This document shows, one piece after another, positions 49,761 to 61,830 of a stretch of 64,000 nucleotides of DNA. The position numbers and the translations under genes were made by a program. The stretch's first letter is position 1; the number at the start of each line of letters is the position of its first letter. The notes below the pieces were generated by a model. It did no database searches. It saw only the letters and a program-made list of their open reading frames with translations, and was not told where the DNA came from. This DNA comes from Casuarius casuarius. Its lineage: Eukaryota > Chordata > Aves > Casuariiformes > Casuariidae. The DNA lies in NCBI GenBank assembly GCA_003342895.1, contig PTFA01000194.1:1328472-1392471 (forward strand), in the 5' to 3' direction.

Positions 49761-52724
49761 GCAATTTGGGAAGCTTAGCTACGTTATTTTAAATTGCTCT
49801 GAGCTCCTGCATTAGCGAGTAGTGTTGTACGATTCCATATAGCCGCTTGCGGTACCTCAGCGTGACGGACATCCCAGAAAGCCACACAGTTGGTGGGGGT
49901 CTGCGCTTTGTTCCCGCATGAATGAGGAAATCCAATCCTTGTGCACACAGCTCTTTCCCTTCTGCTTTTCCCCACGTTTTTTTCTTGCTTCCTGTATCAA
50001 TCTCCGATATAATCTGCCCCAGCAGAGTAACACATTCACACTCTCCCGGCTCCAGCAGCGTTTCTCACTCAGCCAGGCCATAGCATTTCAAGGCTTACAC
50101 AAAATACACGTCTTTTCAGTTCTTATGATCCCGTGAGACTAGGAAGGGAAACAGAGTGATACTATTAGAAATCAGTGTCGTTACAGATAGACAGCGTGTT
50201 ATCCAGGTTGCTCTCCAGAGATGATCAGATATTCACCCTTTCTTGGAAATACAGAACAGTCTGCTTTTAAAACAAAGAAATGTCATCATTGTTTTCCTAC
50301 TAAGCGGCTCTGCTGGTGGTGGTAATACTAGAAGCTCTATTGCAGGCAGTCCCTGATGGCATTTCTACTCGTGGGATTTCTCAACTGTGCTAAGAGTTGG
50401 CCGCGATGAGGAGTCGCTGGGTGTAGCTCCTGCCACCCGTGCTGCCTGCGAGGCCTTGGGTCAATGGTTTGCCTCTTGGTGCTGCTGTTTCTTCTCCCAG
50501 TCATCGTCTGTTTAGAATGTCACTACTTCGAGGCAGGAATGGTCCCTTGCTAGGTGCATGGACAGCACTGAGGCCTGCNGGGACAAGCCGTTTTGCCGGA
50601 CACAAATTAGAATCTGGTTCCAATCTTCATCATCTCCCAAACTGCATGTTGTTAATTTGGAGTCAAAGATGGCAATTGACTGCTGAGGTCAAAATTTTTG
50701 TTAGTGAGCGCCCTTCTCTGTGGAAGTCTCTCTCAGACTGTGACTTGCTTGGTGGTTCCCACTGAATTTTTAGTCCTCTCTGAGATAACAAGTATTACAG
50801 GCTTCAGGAGTTTGACGCAAAGCTTAATGAGCTTTGGCGCTGTCTTCCAAACCCTTCTCTTCTGCCAACTAGTGTTGGAAGCGTTCTTGAAAGTAAGACG
50901 GTTGTTGTGCTCTGGTGGAACTTGGGTTTGTCTGAGTTGCCGTGTTGCAAGGATCCCCGTGCTTGTGAAAGGTTGTTGTCAGGCCCAGAGCAGAATTGTC
51001 CCTCACCCAAAGAAATGGAGGCCTTTCAAATGTAGCACATGTAGAGNGTCCCAAGGCCATTTAGTTTGCCATCAGAAATACATGTATTTAATAGAGCTGG
51101 CAGGAGCACCTCTCCTCAGCTGTGCCTTTATGCACTTTCCATCACCTCTAGTTTTCTGTTTCCAGACTTTAACTGTTTGCACTGAAGATTTTCCAGCCTG
51201 GTCAGTGCCTCAGGCTGGAGTTGAGTTTCCAGTGTTTCAAAAGGCAGATCAACTGTTTCACAAAACAAGGTTGGCAAAATGAGCTGTTTTCCCACAATGT
51301 TTTTCCTACCACTCTTAACCAGTCCTGGCACCTCCAGGCTTTGGAACAAGAACTGAAGATCTGGCAAAGGGCTGTCATGGGTTCAGGCTGGTGCATTTAA
51401 TCATGCTGCGAAGATACGGCGTGTTTCGCCAAGTTCTGAGTCTCTGAAAGATTATTGTTTGCAAATGCTCATTTGAGTGTTGCTGCTAACATCTCCGAAG
51501 AGAGTATCTGCTCTGAGCATGGTGGGTTGGAGCTTTACTGGGGAGCTGGTGGGGGAGCTCCTGCCATGGTCCTTGTGGTTTAGGGAAGCACGAGAACTAA
51601 AAATAGGTGCGGAAGATGCCTAGGTCTTCCACTAAAGTTGGAAAAGTTGTCCTAAAGATATACCTGTATTACCATTTCTCTTTCTAGGAGCCCTGTTTCA
51701 TTCCTGCTCTTTGGGGCAGAGCGTGATACCAGAAAGGGTGTTTTCATGCGTCTCAGAGCTGTGCACAACCCCAGAGACCAGGGCAGTTTGGCAGTTAAGG
51801 TCTTTCCCCCCAGTTTTGCTGGCCTTTGCTTGTGATGCTATCCAAGACACATGGCAAGATCCATTTTGGCCTCCACTCACTTTTTTAACACCTTATATTC
51901 TAACTATAGCTTTCCTTTGTTATATGTTTTTTTGTGGAACGTGCTACAAAATCCATTGCTTGCACCAGTGTAAACTGCAGCTGCAGCTGCACTGTCTTTT
52001 CCTTTAGCAGAAACAAACACACACTTAGGGGAATTGCCCTGCAAAATACTGAGGGACTGAAAACAGAAGGTCTTTCTCCCAAACTGCCTGAAATATCTGT
52101 AAGGAGGACCCTACTGAGCTTCACATTTGCCTCCAAAAAACAGGCAGGAGAAAGAAATGAAAGTGGAGTGCACGATCCCCTCTGGGNCAGAAAGGGTGGA
52201 GAGTCCACCAGACCGTGCTGCTGAAGAGGACCGTGAGCTGGGCAGAAGAGACTCTGCCAGGGATCATCCTGTTCTGCCGAATGGGCATTAACTGTCAAGA
52301 TGAAGACTGACACACAGCAATCAAAGCTCGCTCCCAAAGGAGTGTCTGGCATGGGGGCTCTCCTGTTGTTTTCCGAGGGATCAGAAAGATCCAGGTTTGT
52401 GCCGCTAACAAAGGCTGGGAGATGCTAGGGGTTTTTTGGCTGGGGAGAAGGCACTGTNTCAAATTAAACTTGAAACAGAGATGCAAACGAGGTGATTAAG
52501 GCATTTCTGCNTCACTTCCAGGGGAGCTGCTGGACTGCGTCCAAAGTGGGGAAAGGAACAGACCAAGTTTATCAGCTTAACTCGGAGGTTTGTGCTGATA
52601 CTCACAGTGCAGAGCTGCCTGAAGGCCTCAGCAGAGCGAGAAGGCTCTGTGATAGACGCCCTGTCCGGTGGCAATCCCTGTGCTGAACTGCTCCTAAGCA
52701 ACACACAGGGAAAACCGAGACATG

Positions 52725-52790
52725 CTGAGGTGAAGTGAGGTGCCCAGGGCCACATAGCCAGTCTGTGGCAGAGAGAGAAATATCATTTAG
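52725..52790 (-). mobile_element. MIR-type SINE remnant (antisense)
   Basis: The words gaggtgaagtgaggtgccca, gggccacatagccagtctgt and ggcagag match the antisense MIR core (aagtaacttgcccaaggtcacacagctagtnagtggcagag) with several mutations. Confidence 0.65.
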
Positions 52791-54334
52791 ATCTCGTCAC
52801 CCTTGTCTGAAGCTTCTGGCCTACTACTTAGGGCAACTGTCTGCTTTTTAGGTGCCCTTGTCCTTCATTTGAAACAAGAAGGGACAGCAGGAGTTGGCAG
52901 TACATCATGGAGAAGTCTGATTAACCACCTCTTCTTTAAAAATGACTAGTGGGAAGAGAGAAGAGGAAANGTTTGCAGGAAGCGATTCTCAGGGCCGTTC
53001 TCCTCCAGGCTCGTCACTCACAGCACCACGTGGCGTGCAAGTCCATCCCCACCTCCAGAAGAGCCCCATGGGCCTGAGGCCCCCCAGGGCTGGCCAGCCC
53101 CTCCAGAACACTGTGTCCGGGATTGCAGCACTGCAGCTGACCCCCTTCCGCTCAGGAATGAAAAATACTGTGCCTTAGTTTGCCAATAAATGGCAAACTG
53201 AGTGCTCCTGGCTCCCACGGACAGGTTGGGAAGGGATCCCTTCGTGGTGCTGCCACTCTGCCGCACGGTAGATCTGGTCCACCGAAGCTGCGGAGGACCT
53301 GCACTGGCGTTTGCACCGCATCTCGCATCTGCTGCTCAGGAACAGCCTCTGCTGCATTTTTGGGTGCTCAGCACAGCTCCGTGTTTGTTCACGAGCTGTC
53401 CGTGGATAAGCCGAGGGGTCACCACGCTGGAAAAAGCGTCTAAGTGCTCAGGCCCTCAGAAGCAAAGGGTGTGAAAGCCTGGCCAGNGCTCAGCCTTGTT
53501 TGGCTCTGCCCCTATAGCAGTGCCCTGCACCAAAGAGACATGGTCTTCCCTGCGGACAGACGGACGGACNGCGATTCGGGAGTCTCGCTGGGATCCGCAG
53601 GCTGTGTCTCACTTGGCCGCCGATGGAAGTGAACTCCCTCTGTTGACTTACCCTGAAGTTGCACGCCTTAATCGAAAAGTGTCCCTGTCTCTGGTAACAA
53701 ACAGTACCTTCAGTGAACATCTTTAGCCCTTATTAAACTGCAGACTGGACTGATTATTGCTGCTTTCATAGCCTTTACAGATCTGGTTTTATTTATAATT
53801 GCACCCCGCTGGTCTGTTCCTAATGATTTTCCCTGCTGCGTCCCATGCGGTCCGATGCTACAAAGCCACATTTTAGTAGTAGCTGTTGTTGGTTTTAATC
53901 ACTTGCAATTTGGATGATATATTTATAGCAGTATCTCAGCGAGGTTTTAAAATGTTGTCTTTTTCAAAACATTTACAACAAAAGCTAAGTGTTAGCCTTA
54001 ATAAAAAGCGTGTTTCATTTGGCTCNGTTCTTCAGCAATGAATCCAATTAAATGAGCACTCAGCAGAGTTCATCCCATCGCATCCCATCCTGTCTCCACC
54101 CAAAAAGCTGATGGTAAATGCCTGANTAAAAGGTGATTGAAACTCCAATAGGAATAGAGGTGCTTGAAAGGCCCAGCGTCGTTGGAGGGATGCAAATTCG
54201 TGATTGCCCGTGTACAGACTGCAGAAATCTGTAATAATCAAAGACTTCACGTACTTTGCAGATGTTCATTTGCACCTTGGAGTTCTCCTGAAAAAAACAC
54301 AAATACCTGTTCTACCTTAAAAACAAATACCTGT

Positions 54335-54450
54335 TCCCCCCAACTTCACAGGGGGAAAGGGCAGTGAGGCTAGGTGGCTGATGCNATTGGGGGAAGAATT
54401 TCTGCAAAAGCAGAAATTAAACCCAGAATTGCCTGTTCTTTGCTTGAATC
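54335..54450 (-). mobile_element. Possible MIR-type SINE remnant (antisense)
   Basis: Text ccccaacttcacagggggaa, agggcagtgaggctaggtgg and later attaaacccagaattgcc follows the antisense MIR order (ccccattttacagatggggaaactgaggc ... gattgaacccagatc). It is heavily diverged. Just upstream, a 14-bp direct repeat (acaaatacctgttc) occurs at 54299-54312 and 54323-54336. Confidence 0.4.
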
Positions 54451-56022
54451 GTGGGGAATGCTCTCCTCCCAAACAGGGTACCAAGACTATCTCCAAACCC
54501 TTCCCCGAGGTAGGACACTGAAGCAGTGGAGGAGGCTGGAGCCAGGTCGGTGCACAGTGGTGCCTGCTCGCCTCGGGGACAAGCGGGAGCCTGCGGGTGC
54601 NGGGGGACAGCGGGGACCACGCGGGGCCGCAGAGCACGAGCCTGCGATGCNTCGTCCCGCTGCCCGAGCAGCNCTGATGCAGCTCGCGGGGGGAGTTTTA
54701 CACAGCTAACGCAAAGCTGGATGTCCTTGCTGGTTCTTTTATTTCCACCAAGAGGTAACTGAGGGGACTTGGTTGGAAGCAATCATATTAAATCAGTGCG
54801 TGGGTGGGGAGCAATGTCCGGGGGGGGGGCTGCTCTTTATTTTAGCCATTTATGGGGAAAAAAAAAATACAAACCTTCTCTTTGCTGGAAGTGGCTTAAA
54901 TGAAACATTTAAGCAGAGGAGGCCACTGCCTTTAATTTCATTCAGAAAGCGACTCTGAATGGACTCCTCGCCCNCTTCAAAAGGCCGCGGCAGCATGTCC
55001 ACCGTGGCGCGGGTCATTCATGGCCACTCCAGGAGATGTGAAAACATCTGCTCGATCCATGCCGGAGCCTTTCAGTACAGTTCCTCCCCTTGCTAATAAT
55101 TGTCTGTGTTCTGTCATCTAGAAAGGGACTTTGTGTGTCTCCCAGGTATTCTGATGCTAATTTGTTTAGTTAAAAAGGAGAAGAAGCTAAACAGATGTGA
55201 ACCATTTGGGTAGGTTGTAGTTCATTTGTTAGGAAGTGCAAAGGATTCTTGGCAGGATATTAAATATTACCTTGGCTGCTCACAAACACTTCATATTTCA
55301 AGAGAGGAAGGGAGGTAGGGACTGCGCNCCATAAATCAGCCTTTTCAAAGAGACAGAAAAAGGCAAACATTTGATAAATCTGTGTCATTATACTTAGAGA
55401 TCAAAGTGGGGGTTCGTATGTATTTATGCAACTGGCAACCTAGGAGACAATAATAACAAACATAGATCTCTGACAGCTTTACAAAAATAAAAATTAGCCG
55501 GTTCTAATCTGTAATTATCTGGGAACTGTGCGAGGTAGGAGGTTGCTAGCAGTAAAGCTTTAAGTTGCTAATGTTGAGACGATGAGAAAATGTTAAGTCA
55601 TTAATAACTACATTAGAAAGTCCCAAGTGNGAGAGATTGCAAAAGCACCGGCTTTTAACTGGGCATGTCTGCTGCGTGTGCAGACACGTGTTCCTGTACN
55701 GAGCACCGTACAGGCAGGCTGCAGCTATCCGAACCAAAAGTCACCAGGGAAAGTAGTTTTTCCTAATGTGCTAATTACCTTTATGAGTTTCCAGCAGATG
55801 ATCTACCAGGAATCTGCCTGCAGGATCCTNGAAGATAGGAAGATTTCCATCCTTGCTCTCCCTTCCCCTTGCCAGTAAGTTACAAACGTGTGTCTTTCTT
55901 ACAGCTCCTGTAGCTTGGCACTCCTCTGGGTCGGCCTGAATGAGCCCTGTCATCATTCCCAAATTAGGCTGACTAATTTTGTACACCTACATAAACACAG
56001 GAGTGGAGCCGAAGACTCTAGC

Positions 56023-56259
56023 ATGTCAGGAAAGCAGCTTGAAAAGACCCCAGAAGAGGTTCACGAACAACAGGACAAACGGGGGTTGCGGTGGGTATAT
56101 GCCTATAATCCAGGGCAGAATTTGGCGGAGGAATTGAAACGTGTCCAGAAGAAACAAGGACCATCGCATTGCTCAGAGAACAAGGAGAAATCCAGTTGCC
56201 TGAAAATGCTTCCATGGACAAAGCGAGACAAGCCGCAGAAATTAGAGAAGGAGAAGTAG
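56023..56259 (+). CDS. Unassigned 78-codon open frame, Lys/Glu/Gln-rich
   Basis: I do not recognise this frame. From ATG at 56023 to TAG at 56257-56259 it encodes a very hydrophilic peptide beginning MSGKQLEKTPEEVHEQQDKR, with RWVYAYNPGQNLAEELKRV in the middle and ending KPQKLEKEK. It has no signal peptide or membrane segment. The frame is open upstream to about 55888, and a pyrimidine-rich tttcttacag acceptor ends at 55904, so it could be a terminal exon of a spliced transcript. It contains no ambiguous bases, and its local composition is balanced, so the open frame is not explained by high GC. It may equally be chance. No neighbour supports it. Confidence 0.2.
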   Translation: MSGKQLEKTPEEVHEQQDKRGLRWVYAYNPGQNLAEELKRVQKKQGPSHCSENKEKSSCLKMLPWTKRDKPQKLEKEK

Positions 56260-56649
56260 CATTATGTCATCTCCCCTTTCCTTTTGGCTAGTCACTGGGT
56301 TGATTTCCTATTCTCTTGTGCTGTTTTAAAATGACTTCAGCAACTTGGTTTCTGCATGTTCCCATGGGAAACTTCCACAGTCTATAGATTTCACTGGTAG
56401 GAAACTCTTCTTGACAGTCAGCCTATATTTTCCTTTACTCAATTCCATCACATCACTCCTACTTATGCCTCCTTGGAGCACCCTAAANGCTCTTCTCCAT
56501 TGAAGTCGGTGGAGTTATGCTAGCAGTAAATTTGGCCCGTGGCACTTGGAGAAATAGATATTAAAACCCCAGGGACGAATTAGGGGGGCAGGAGGAGGGA
56601 GGGCAGCGGGGGAGAGGAAATGGTTTCAGGTTGAGAGAAACAAGATCTC

Positions 56650-57330
56650 CTTTTACATATGTACAGCGGTGCTGCCCGCTGCCCCGGCAAGAGCGCTGCG
56701 GGCCTCAGCCGTGGAAATGCCGGGAGACGCGGTGGTGTCCNTGGAGCGTCCCTGAGCCCTGGTGGGGGTATGAAGGATGTCTGAGAGCTCGGGTGTAGTA
56801 CGTGGCACTGGGACGTGCTTTGCAGGGAGTGCAGGGGCGGGGGGATCGCTCGAAGCCCTGGGACGCTCCCTCCCCGGAGGCTGCCCCGTTGCGAGTCCCA
56901 GGGACGCTGGCTGTGGCCACCCCGCTGCCTCGCGCCTGCCGGGTGGCCCGGCCCTGCGGCGGTCTGGCAGTTTGCAGCTGGGCTGTTTGCTGGCTTCTGT
57001 GGCAGCAGTCCTGACCCACGGGACGCTCGGTGCAAGCGGGGCCTCCCTGGGTTAATCCAAAAGCGTGCGTTTGTCAAAACAANATCCCAAATGATCCGGG
57101 CCCTTTCTCCCTAGCCTCACCGTCGTGAGGCTAACGGGAGCCCCGCAGATGTGTGTGACGTTGGAGCTGCCTTGGTACGGAAGGAGAGGAGGCTGCAGGC
57201 AGACGAGGTTTGTATGGCTTCGATCCTCAGCTCCCCTCTGCTCCAAAGCAGCTCCGGTCCACCAGCCCGCGGACGACACTGCAAAGGGGACACGCGGCAG
57301 AGAGGACAAGAGGGGACAAAACCGTGGGCT
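56650..57330. other. GC-rich patch downstream of COX10
   Basis: GC-rich text with moderate CpG content (for example gctgccccggcaagagcgct). Long overlapping open frames exist on both strands (up to 165 codons on the minus strand) with Pro/Arg/Ser-biased composition and no domain. This is the expected effect of base composition. It could be a regulatory island or an unannotated first exon, but nothing decides this. Confidence 0.35.
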
Positions 57331-58686
57331 CCTAGGGGTTGGAGAAGTGGAACGAAAATCTGCAGGATCTCTCTTCCCTGGGACCCTGCAAGGGGGGACG
57401 GACCCGTGGCTGAGGTACATCTCAGAAANCTTTAAAAGACCAGTGAGGACAGAAAAACAACATGGAGAGATACGTATGTTTGTTACATGTAGAAAAAAGA
57501 AAGGAGATGGTGTTGGCTGATCATGTTTCCAGTCAGGTCACCGCACACCNTGGTACTCCAAGGTTAAACAGTCCAAAATGTCTTATTTTTCTGTGAATAT
57601 GCACCTGATTAACATCATTAAAAGGTAAATGACTCTTCTCTAAACTGCATAGCAAGGCNCTTCAGATCATGTCAAGGAAATGGCATCCTTTCTGGGTGGG
57701 GATCAAGGGCACCCTGGCTTGATTTCAGTTTCCTGCACCTATTTTTCTCCACGAGCAAGACCANTTGCCTCTGCAGATCCTTAGGAGATGCATGCCCTGT
57801 CGCAGACATAAAAGTCTTCATATTTCAGGAAAAAAAAAAAAAACACTTTGCATTTCAGAACTGGGCTATTCAGTGGCCAGAAAACAACTTTTGCCCCAAA
57901 GCACGTGAAGATTTTCGTATTGGGGAAGGTACCCCGTAAAGCAACAAGGTGAAACTCAGCGTTAGGCTAACAGGATAGGATCAGCACTGGGAGATGCGAT
58001 GTTGTGTAAGCCTCGGAGAAGGTGCTGGAAAGCACATCAGTGCAGCCGCCGCGCGCACGGCCTCAGAGGCATCCGGCACAGATGCCGGAGAGATGAGCTC
58101 ATGGGCCTGACCCCTTCTGTCCTCGCTGGGTGACATCCTCTAATGATCTCGACTCGAGCATTTGCTGGGTTCTCTGCTTTCTTCCCTGTTTTAACAAGTG
58201 CGTTTTGCAAAGCTGGCCACCCTCCAGGCTCCTCGCAGCNGTGCTCCGCTAAGTACCACGCTGACCTCTTGTCACGAGCTGCACCTTCCCNGTGCCGGCT
58301 GAATAATAAATCAAGAAGCGGGATCCAGCCACCCTACNGATGCAGCTCAATTAGTTTATTGATGAATCAGCAAGCAAGACATTTATACGCTACTAATGTG
58401 AATCGAGTGCTCAGAAACAGAGGCTGCGTCAAAAGCNCGGAGCAAACCCGATCTTGCATTTCTCTTTGTGCCCATTTCTTGCCAACACTGATTTCTTCAC
58501 AATTTAGTCCCTCATCCTCCATTGCTTGTGTTAGCGGGGGACAGCACACACGTGCCTGCTGTGACTGCTGCACGTATCACGTTAAACAAATTGCAAGAGC
58601 CAGCGAACGAGTGCACAAGCCTTGCTGGAGCCCTGCNCTCGAGGGGGCCGTGAGTAAGGGGAAGGCTGGTGCCCCGGCGCGCAGAG

Positions 58687-59022
58687 GTGCAGCTTGGTAT
58701 CCTGGGCTCCATCAGAAAGAGCATTGCCAGCTGGTCAAGGGAGGAGATCCTCCCCCTCTACTCAGCCGTGGTGAGGCCGCATCTGGAGCACTGTGTCCAG
58801 GTCTGGGCTCCCCAGTACAAGAGAGACATGGAGCTGCTGGANTAAGTCCAGCGGAGGNCCACTGAGATGANTGAGGGCCTGGAGCATCTCTCTATGAGGA
58901 AAGGCTGAGCGAGCTGGGACTCTTCATCCTGGAGAAGACTGAAGGGAGATCTCATCAATGTGTATAAATACCTGCAGGAAGGGTGTAAAGAGGAAGNGGC
59001 CAGACTGNTTTCAGTGGTGCGG
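58687..59022 (+). mobile_element. CR1 LINE fragment (end of reverse transcriptase ORF)
   Basis: This is the best-preserved mobile element in the window. The text aagagcattgccagctggtc, gatcctccccctctactcag, gccgcatctggagcactgtg, gacatggagctgctgga and ataaatacctgcaggaaggg follows the CR1 ORF2 3' end closely. Translated, it gives [20 protein letters not shown] then [17 protein letters not shown], the conserved tail of the CR1 reverse transcriptase protein. It starts deep inside ORF2 (5' truncated, as usual) and stops at about tttcagtggtg, without the CR1 3' UTR or terminal octamers, so it is cut at both ends. Five ambiguous bases fall in these 336 bp, well above the window average. Confidence 0.9.
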
Positions 59023-59939
59023 GAGGCAGCTGGGTCAGCCTGGATCAGAGTCACAACTGGCTCCCAAAGTGCCTGTCAAAACTTGCCTCTCGTGCATCCT
59101 CNCCCCGCTCCGGGGATGGCGCAGACGGAGCCGTCTCAGCCCTCGTCTTGGTCTACCTTTGCTAGGAAGCTGTTCCTGATAACTTACGAGTTTGTCATTC
59201 CTGAGAAAAAATACAGGAGTCCAACTGCTGAAGATACAATTACAGTAAAACCTGTCTCAGGGCTATTTTTCTTAAAAAGCCAATCCAAATTTTACAAGCT
59301 CCAGCTGACATACATTAAGGGCTTAAACCAAACTTTCTGTGACATTTGGTTGATGTTACCCTGGCTGGCGNTGGCTGACATAAGGAACAATCAGAATTCT
59401 TCTCTCTGAAGGCTTTTCCCCAGACCTTGCAGGCGTAACAGTGTACAAGAGAGCAACCTGTGCGTGGGAGCAGCAGGTTTTATGTTCTCAATTGTACAAA
59501 ACAGTAAGTAAAGAGGTGAGTAAATCTGCATTGAGAGCCAGCCTGTGTCATCTCTTGAACATTGCTACCCACAACTGTGATTCATGCATTCCCTAGAAGT
59601 CTTCTCTTTAATTTCGTTCACGAGCACCAGCCTCTGCCTACTGGCAGATCTTTACCAACGTGCAGAGGGNAACTAGGAAGCGATTTCTCCCGTAACTGGA
59701 TTTCACAACTACTTGGGTTATGTCACCATTTATACCATATACACAGCCTAACAACACCATCTCTTTTATTCCACAGCAGAGAAGTGCTTTGAAATATTTT
59801 GCAACTCGACTCCATAGCTGAAACACGAAAGATCTGCTTGCACGATCCCAATATTTGCATTGCAAATACCTGGTCCCGAGAAGGATGGCTGCCAGGTGGC
59901 TATGATACGGATAAGGTTTTAGGTGACCCAAGCACTATT

Positions 59940-60055
59940 GTAGCTCTGCTGTTACTCTATGGGGTACCTTTGGAGAAGTCATACACTTCTCTAGGTCTTG
60001 TTTCCCCTCTTCTGAATGTCAGCTCTGTTTCACTTGTAAAGTCCTTGTGGTAGGG
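59940..60055 (+). mobile_element. MIR-type SINE remnant
   Basis: The series acctttggagaagtcataca, cttctctaggtcttgtttcc and cctcttctgaatg matches the MIR core TGACCTTGGGCAAGTCACTTAACCTCTCTGGGCCTCAGTTTCC with mutations. It is followed by a gtaaagtccttgtggtaggg word. Confidence 0.6.
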
Positions 60056-60099
60056 ATTATTTTACAAGATGATCACACAACACCCAGTGTGATCAGAAC

Positions 60100-60205
60100 A
60101 ATTAGCTCTTACACAGCACTTTTCATTAATTGAGGTAAAGCTGATATATGAAGGCNTCAGCATCACGCTATCTCCTCTGACATCCAAGAAAATCAAGGCA
60201 CTTAG
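60100..60205 (+). repeat. Old interspersed repeat fragment, CAGCAC-TTTCAT type
   Basis: acacagcacttttcatt, followed about 90 bp later by aaggcacttaggaaaa, resembles the fragment at 61720-61830 (acagcacctttcatcccaaa, then agcactttcc). The shared wording suggests two copies of one ancient repeat. Family not identified. Confidence 0.3.
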
Positions 60206-60765
60206 GAAAAGATTTGCTCTTTGTTCTGCAGCAGTTGGGTTGCAAACATTTAAAAAAGAAAATAGATGTTCCAGCAAACCCTGGCCCATTAGCTCTGCCT
60301 TTAAAGCAACAGTACTCTGAAGAGAAATCAAGCTGATTTAGTNCAATATTTTCTGCATCTAATAATAATAACGTTGCAGAAAAGCTGCACACGTGCGTTG
60401 AAGCTGCTAGGTTACGTGTTTGTCCGATGAACGTAAGGTAAGGCGCTTCCATGGAGTGTGCACAATTCCCACAGGCTCCTTGGGGAATGCCAGCATGAGC
60501 TGGTCCTCGAAAGGAGGTTCCCGGAGCTCACAGTGTCGCAGGAAGAGTCTCCTCATGCCAGTTGTTTCTCAGTCAAATGCTCTAATCCCTCCAAGGGCTG
60601 TTGTACTGTGTTTGGTCTCTGCGTGTTACTGCCAGCATGTGGACTGTGACAGCTCTCACAAGGTGTTGGTATGANGACAGGCGTTTTCTAAAGTACAGTG
60701 CTAGGAAAGGTGTGGCTTGTCAGAGAGCCAGTGCAAGTCAAAAGAGTGTGTACATCCAAATATTT

Positions 60766-60786
60766 GAGGAAGGAGGAGGAGGAGGA
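60766..60786. repeat. (GGA)n tract
   Basis: About six GGA/AGG units seen directly. It is an ordinary simple repeat. Confidence 0.7.
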
Positions 60787-61719
60787 AATGACCTAGATAC
60801 TCCCAACACCATCATGTCCCAGTGCCTCGTCCCCCAGTCCAGGCAACAGGTCCTACAGCGGTGCGGTGAATGGGGACCTGGAAATCCTAGCTTGCATGAG
60901 GACGGGCATGAGCACAACAAGGTCCTTGCTTCTCTTTCCACCCTTCAGTCTCCAGGGGAGGGACGCTGGCAGAGGCAGCGGTCGTGGGGGACAAGGGCTG
61001 TGCAGCTGTAGCAACTCTCCTGGGCGTGCCTGGAGGGTGGGCAAGTTGGGCTGCCATTGTCCTAAGCTAACCGAGACACTAAAAGAAGCGAGGGAAATGT
61101 GGATTGACAGGTATAAGCCAGAATTGCATTATCTTGTCTTATGGTTCTCTTTTGTGTCTGTATAGCAAATAGACCTCTGAACCCTCGTCTTTAGTCTCGC
61201 AATTAAACTTACTATTTTGTCATTAGATCTTGTTTAGGGATAAAGCCGACTCTGATTAACATTCTTGAGTGAAAGCCCCAGGGGATGGCCAACGTGCAGG
61301 ATGCCTCGGCAAGAGGCCTCTGGAGCCGGGGGTACTCCCCACGTAAATCTGGGGCTGGGCTGTGGGCCGCTCACCCGGATTAGTGGAGAGAGGTCTCCAT
61401 CAGTAAATGTTAGCCTGAGTCTCTAATAATAAGCAATGTCCTGGGAGCCCAGCCATGGTCTGTAAGCTGAAATCCACTCACATTTCCCTTTTTGGTGGTT
61501 CTCCAGCATCAGATGATGCTGGACACCCCAAGTCTGAGGCACAACCAGAATAGCATTGTGGGAGAAACTCCAGTTAGGCAGAATTTACAACTGAGTGAAG
61601 TCTGTTTAAATATAATGTATTGTACCCTGGTAATGTTCCACTGTCACTTTGGATAGACCTGCTGGTGGGGCCAAGACTCCTAGGAATGAGAAAAGCATTA
61701 GCACTGCTGCCTCACATCT

Positions 61720-61830
61720 AGACAGCACCTTTCATCCCAAAGCACTTTCCAAATCATTTATACAGATCACATCACCCATCTCTGAAATACAGCCAATGAG
61801 ATGGAAATGGAGACACAAGAACATCTCAAA
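61720..61830 (+). repeat. Old interspersed repeat fragment, CAGCAC-TTTCAT type (second copy)
   Basis: agacagcacctttcatccca, then aagcactttccaaatc, is a wording I recall from ancient amniote repeats, where tagcgcctttcat is followed by caaagcgctttacaaa. It shares its first motif with 60100-60205. Family not identified. Confidence 0.35.

Noticed and set aside
56580..57077. 165-codon minus-strand frame
   Set aside because: Pro/Ser/Arg-biased translation of a GC-rich patch, with plus-strand frames of similar length over the same bases.
58143..58865. 240-codon plus-strand open frame
   Set aside because: It has at least seven codons hidden by n, any of which may be stops, and its end is the CR1 fragment read partly in frame. 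It is not a gene.
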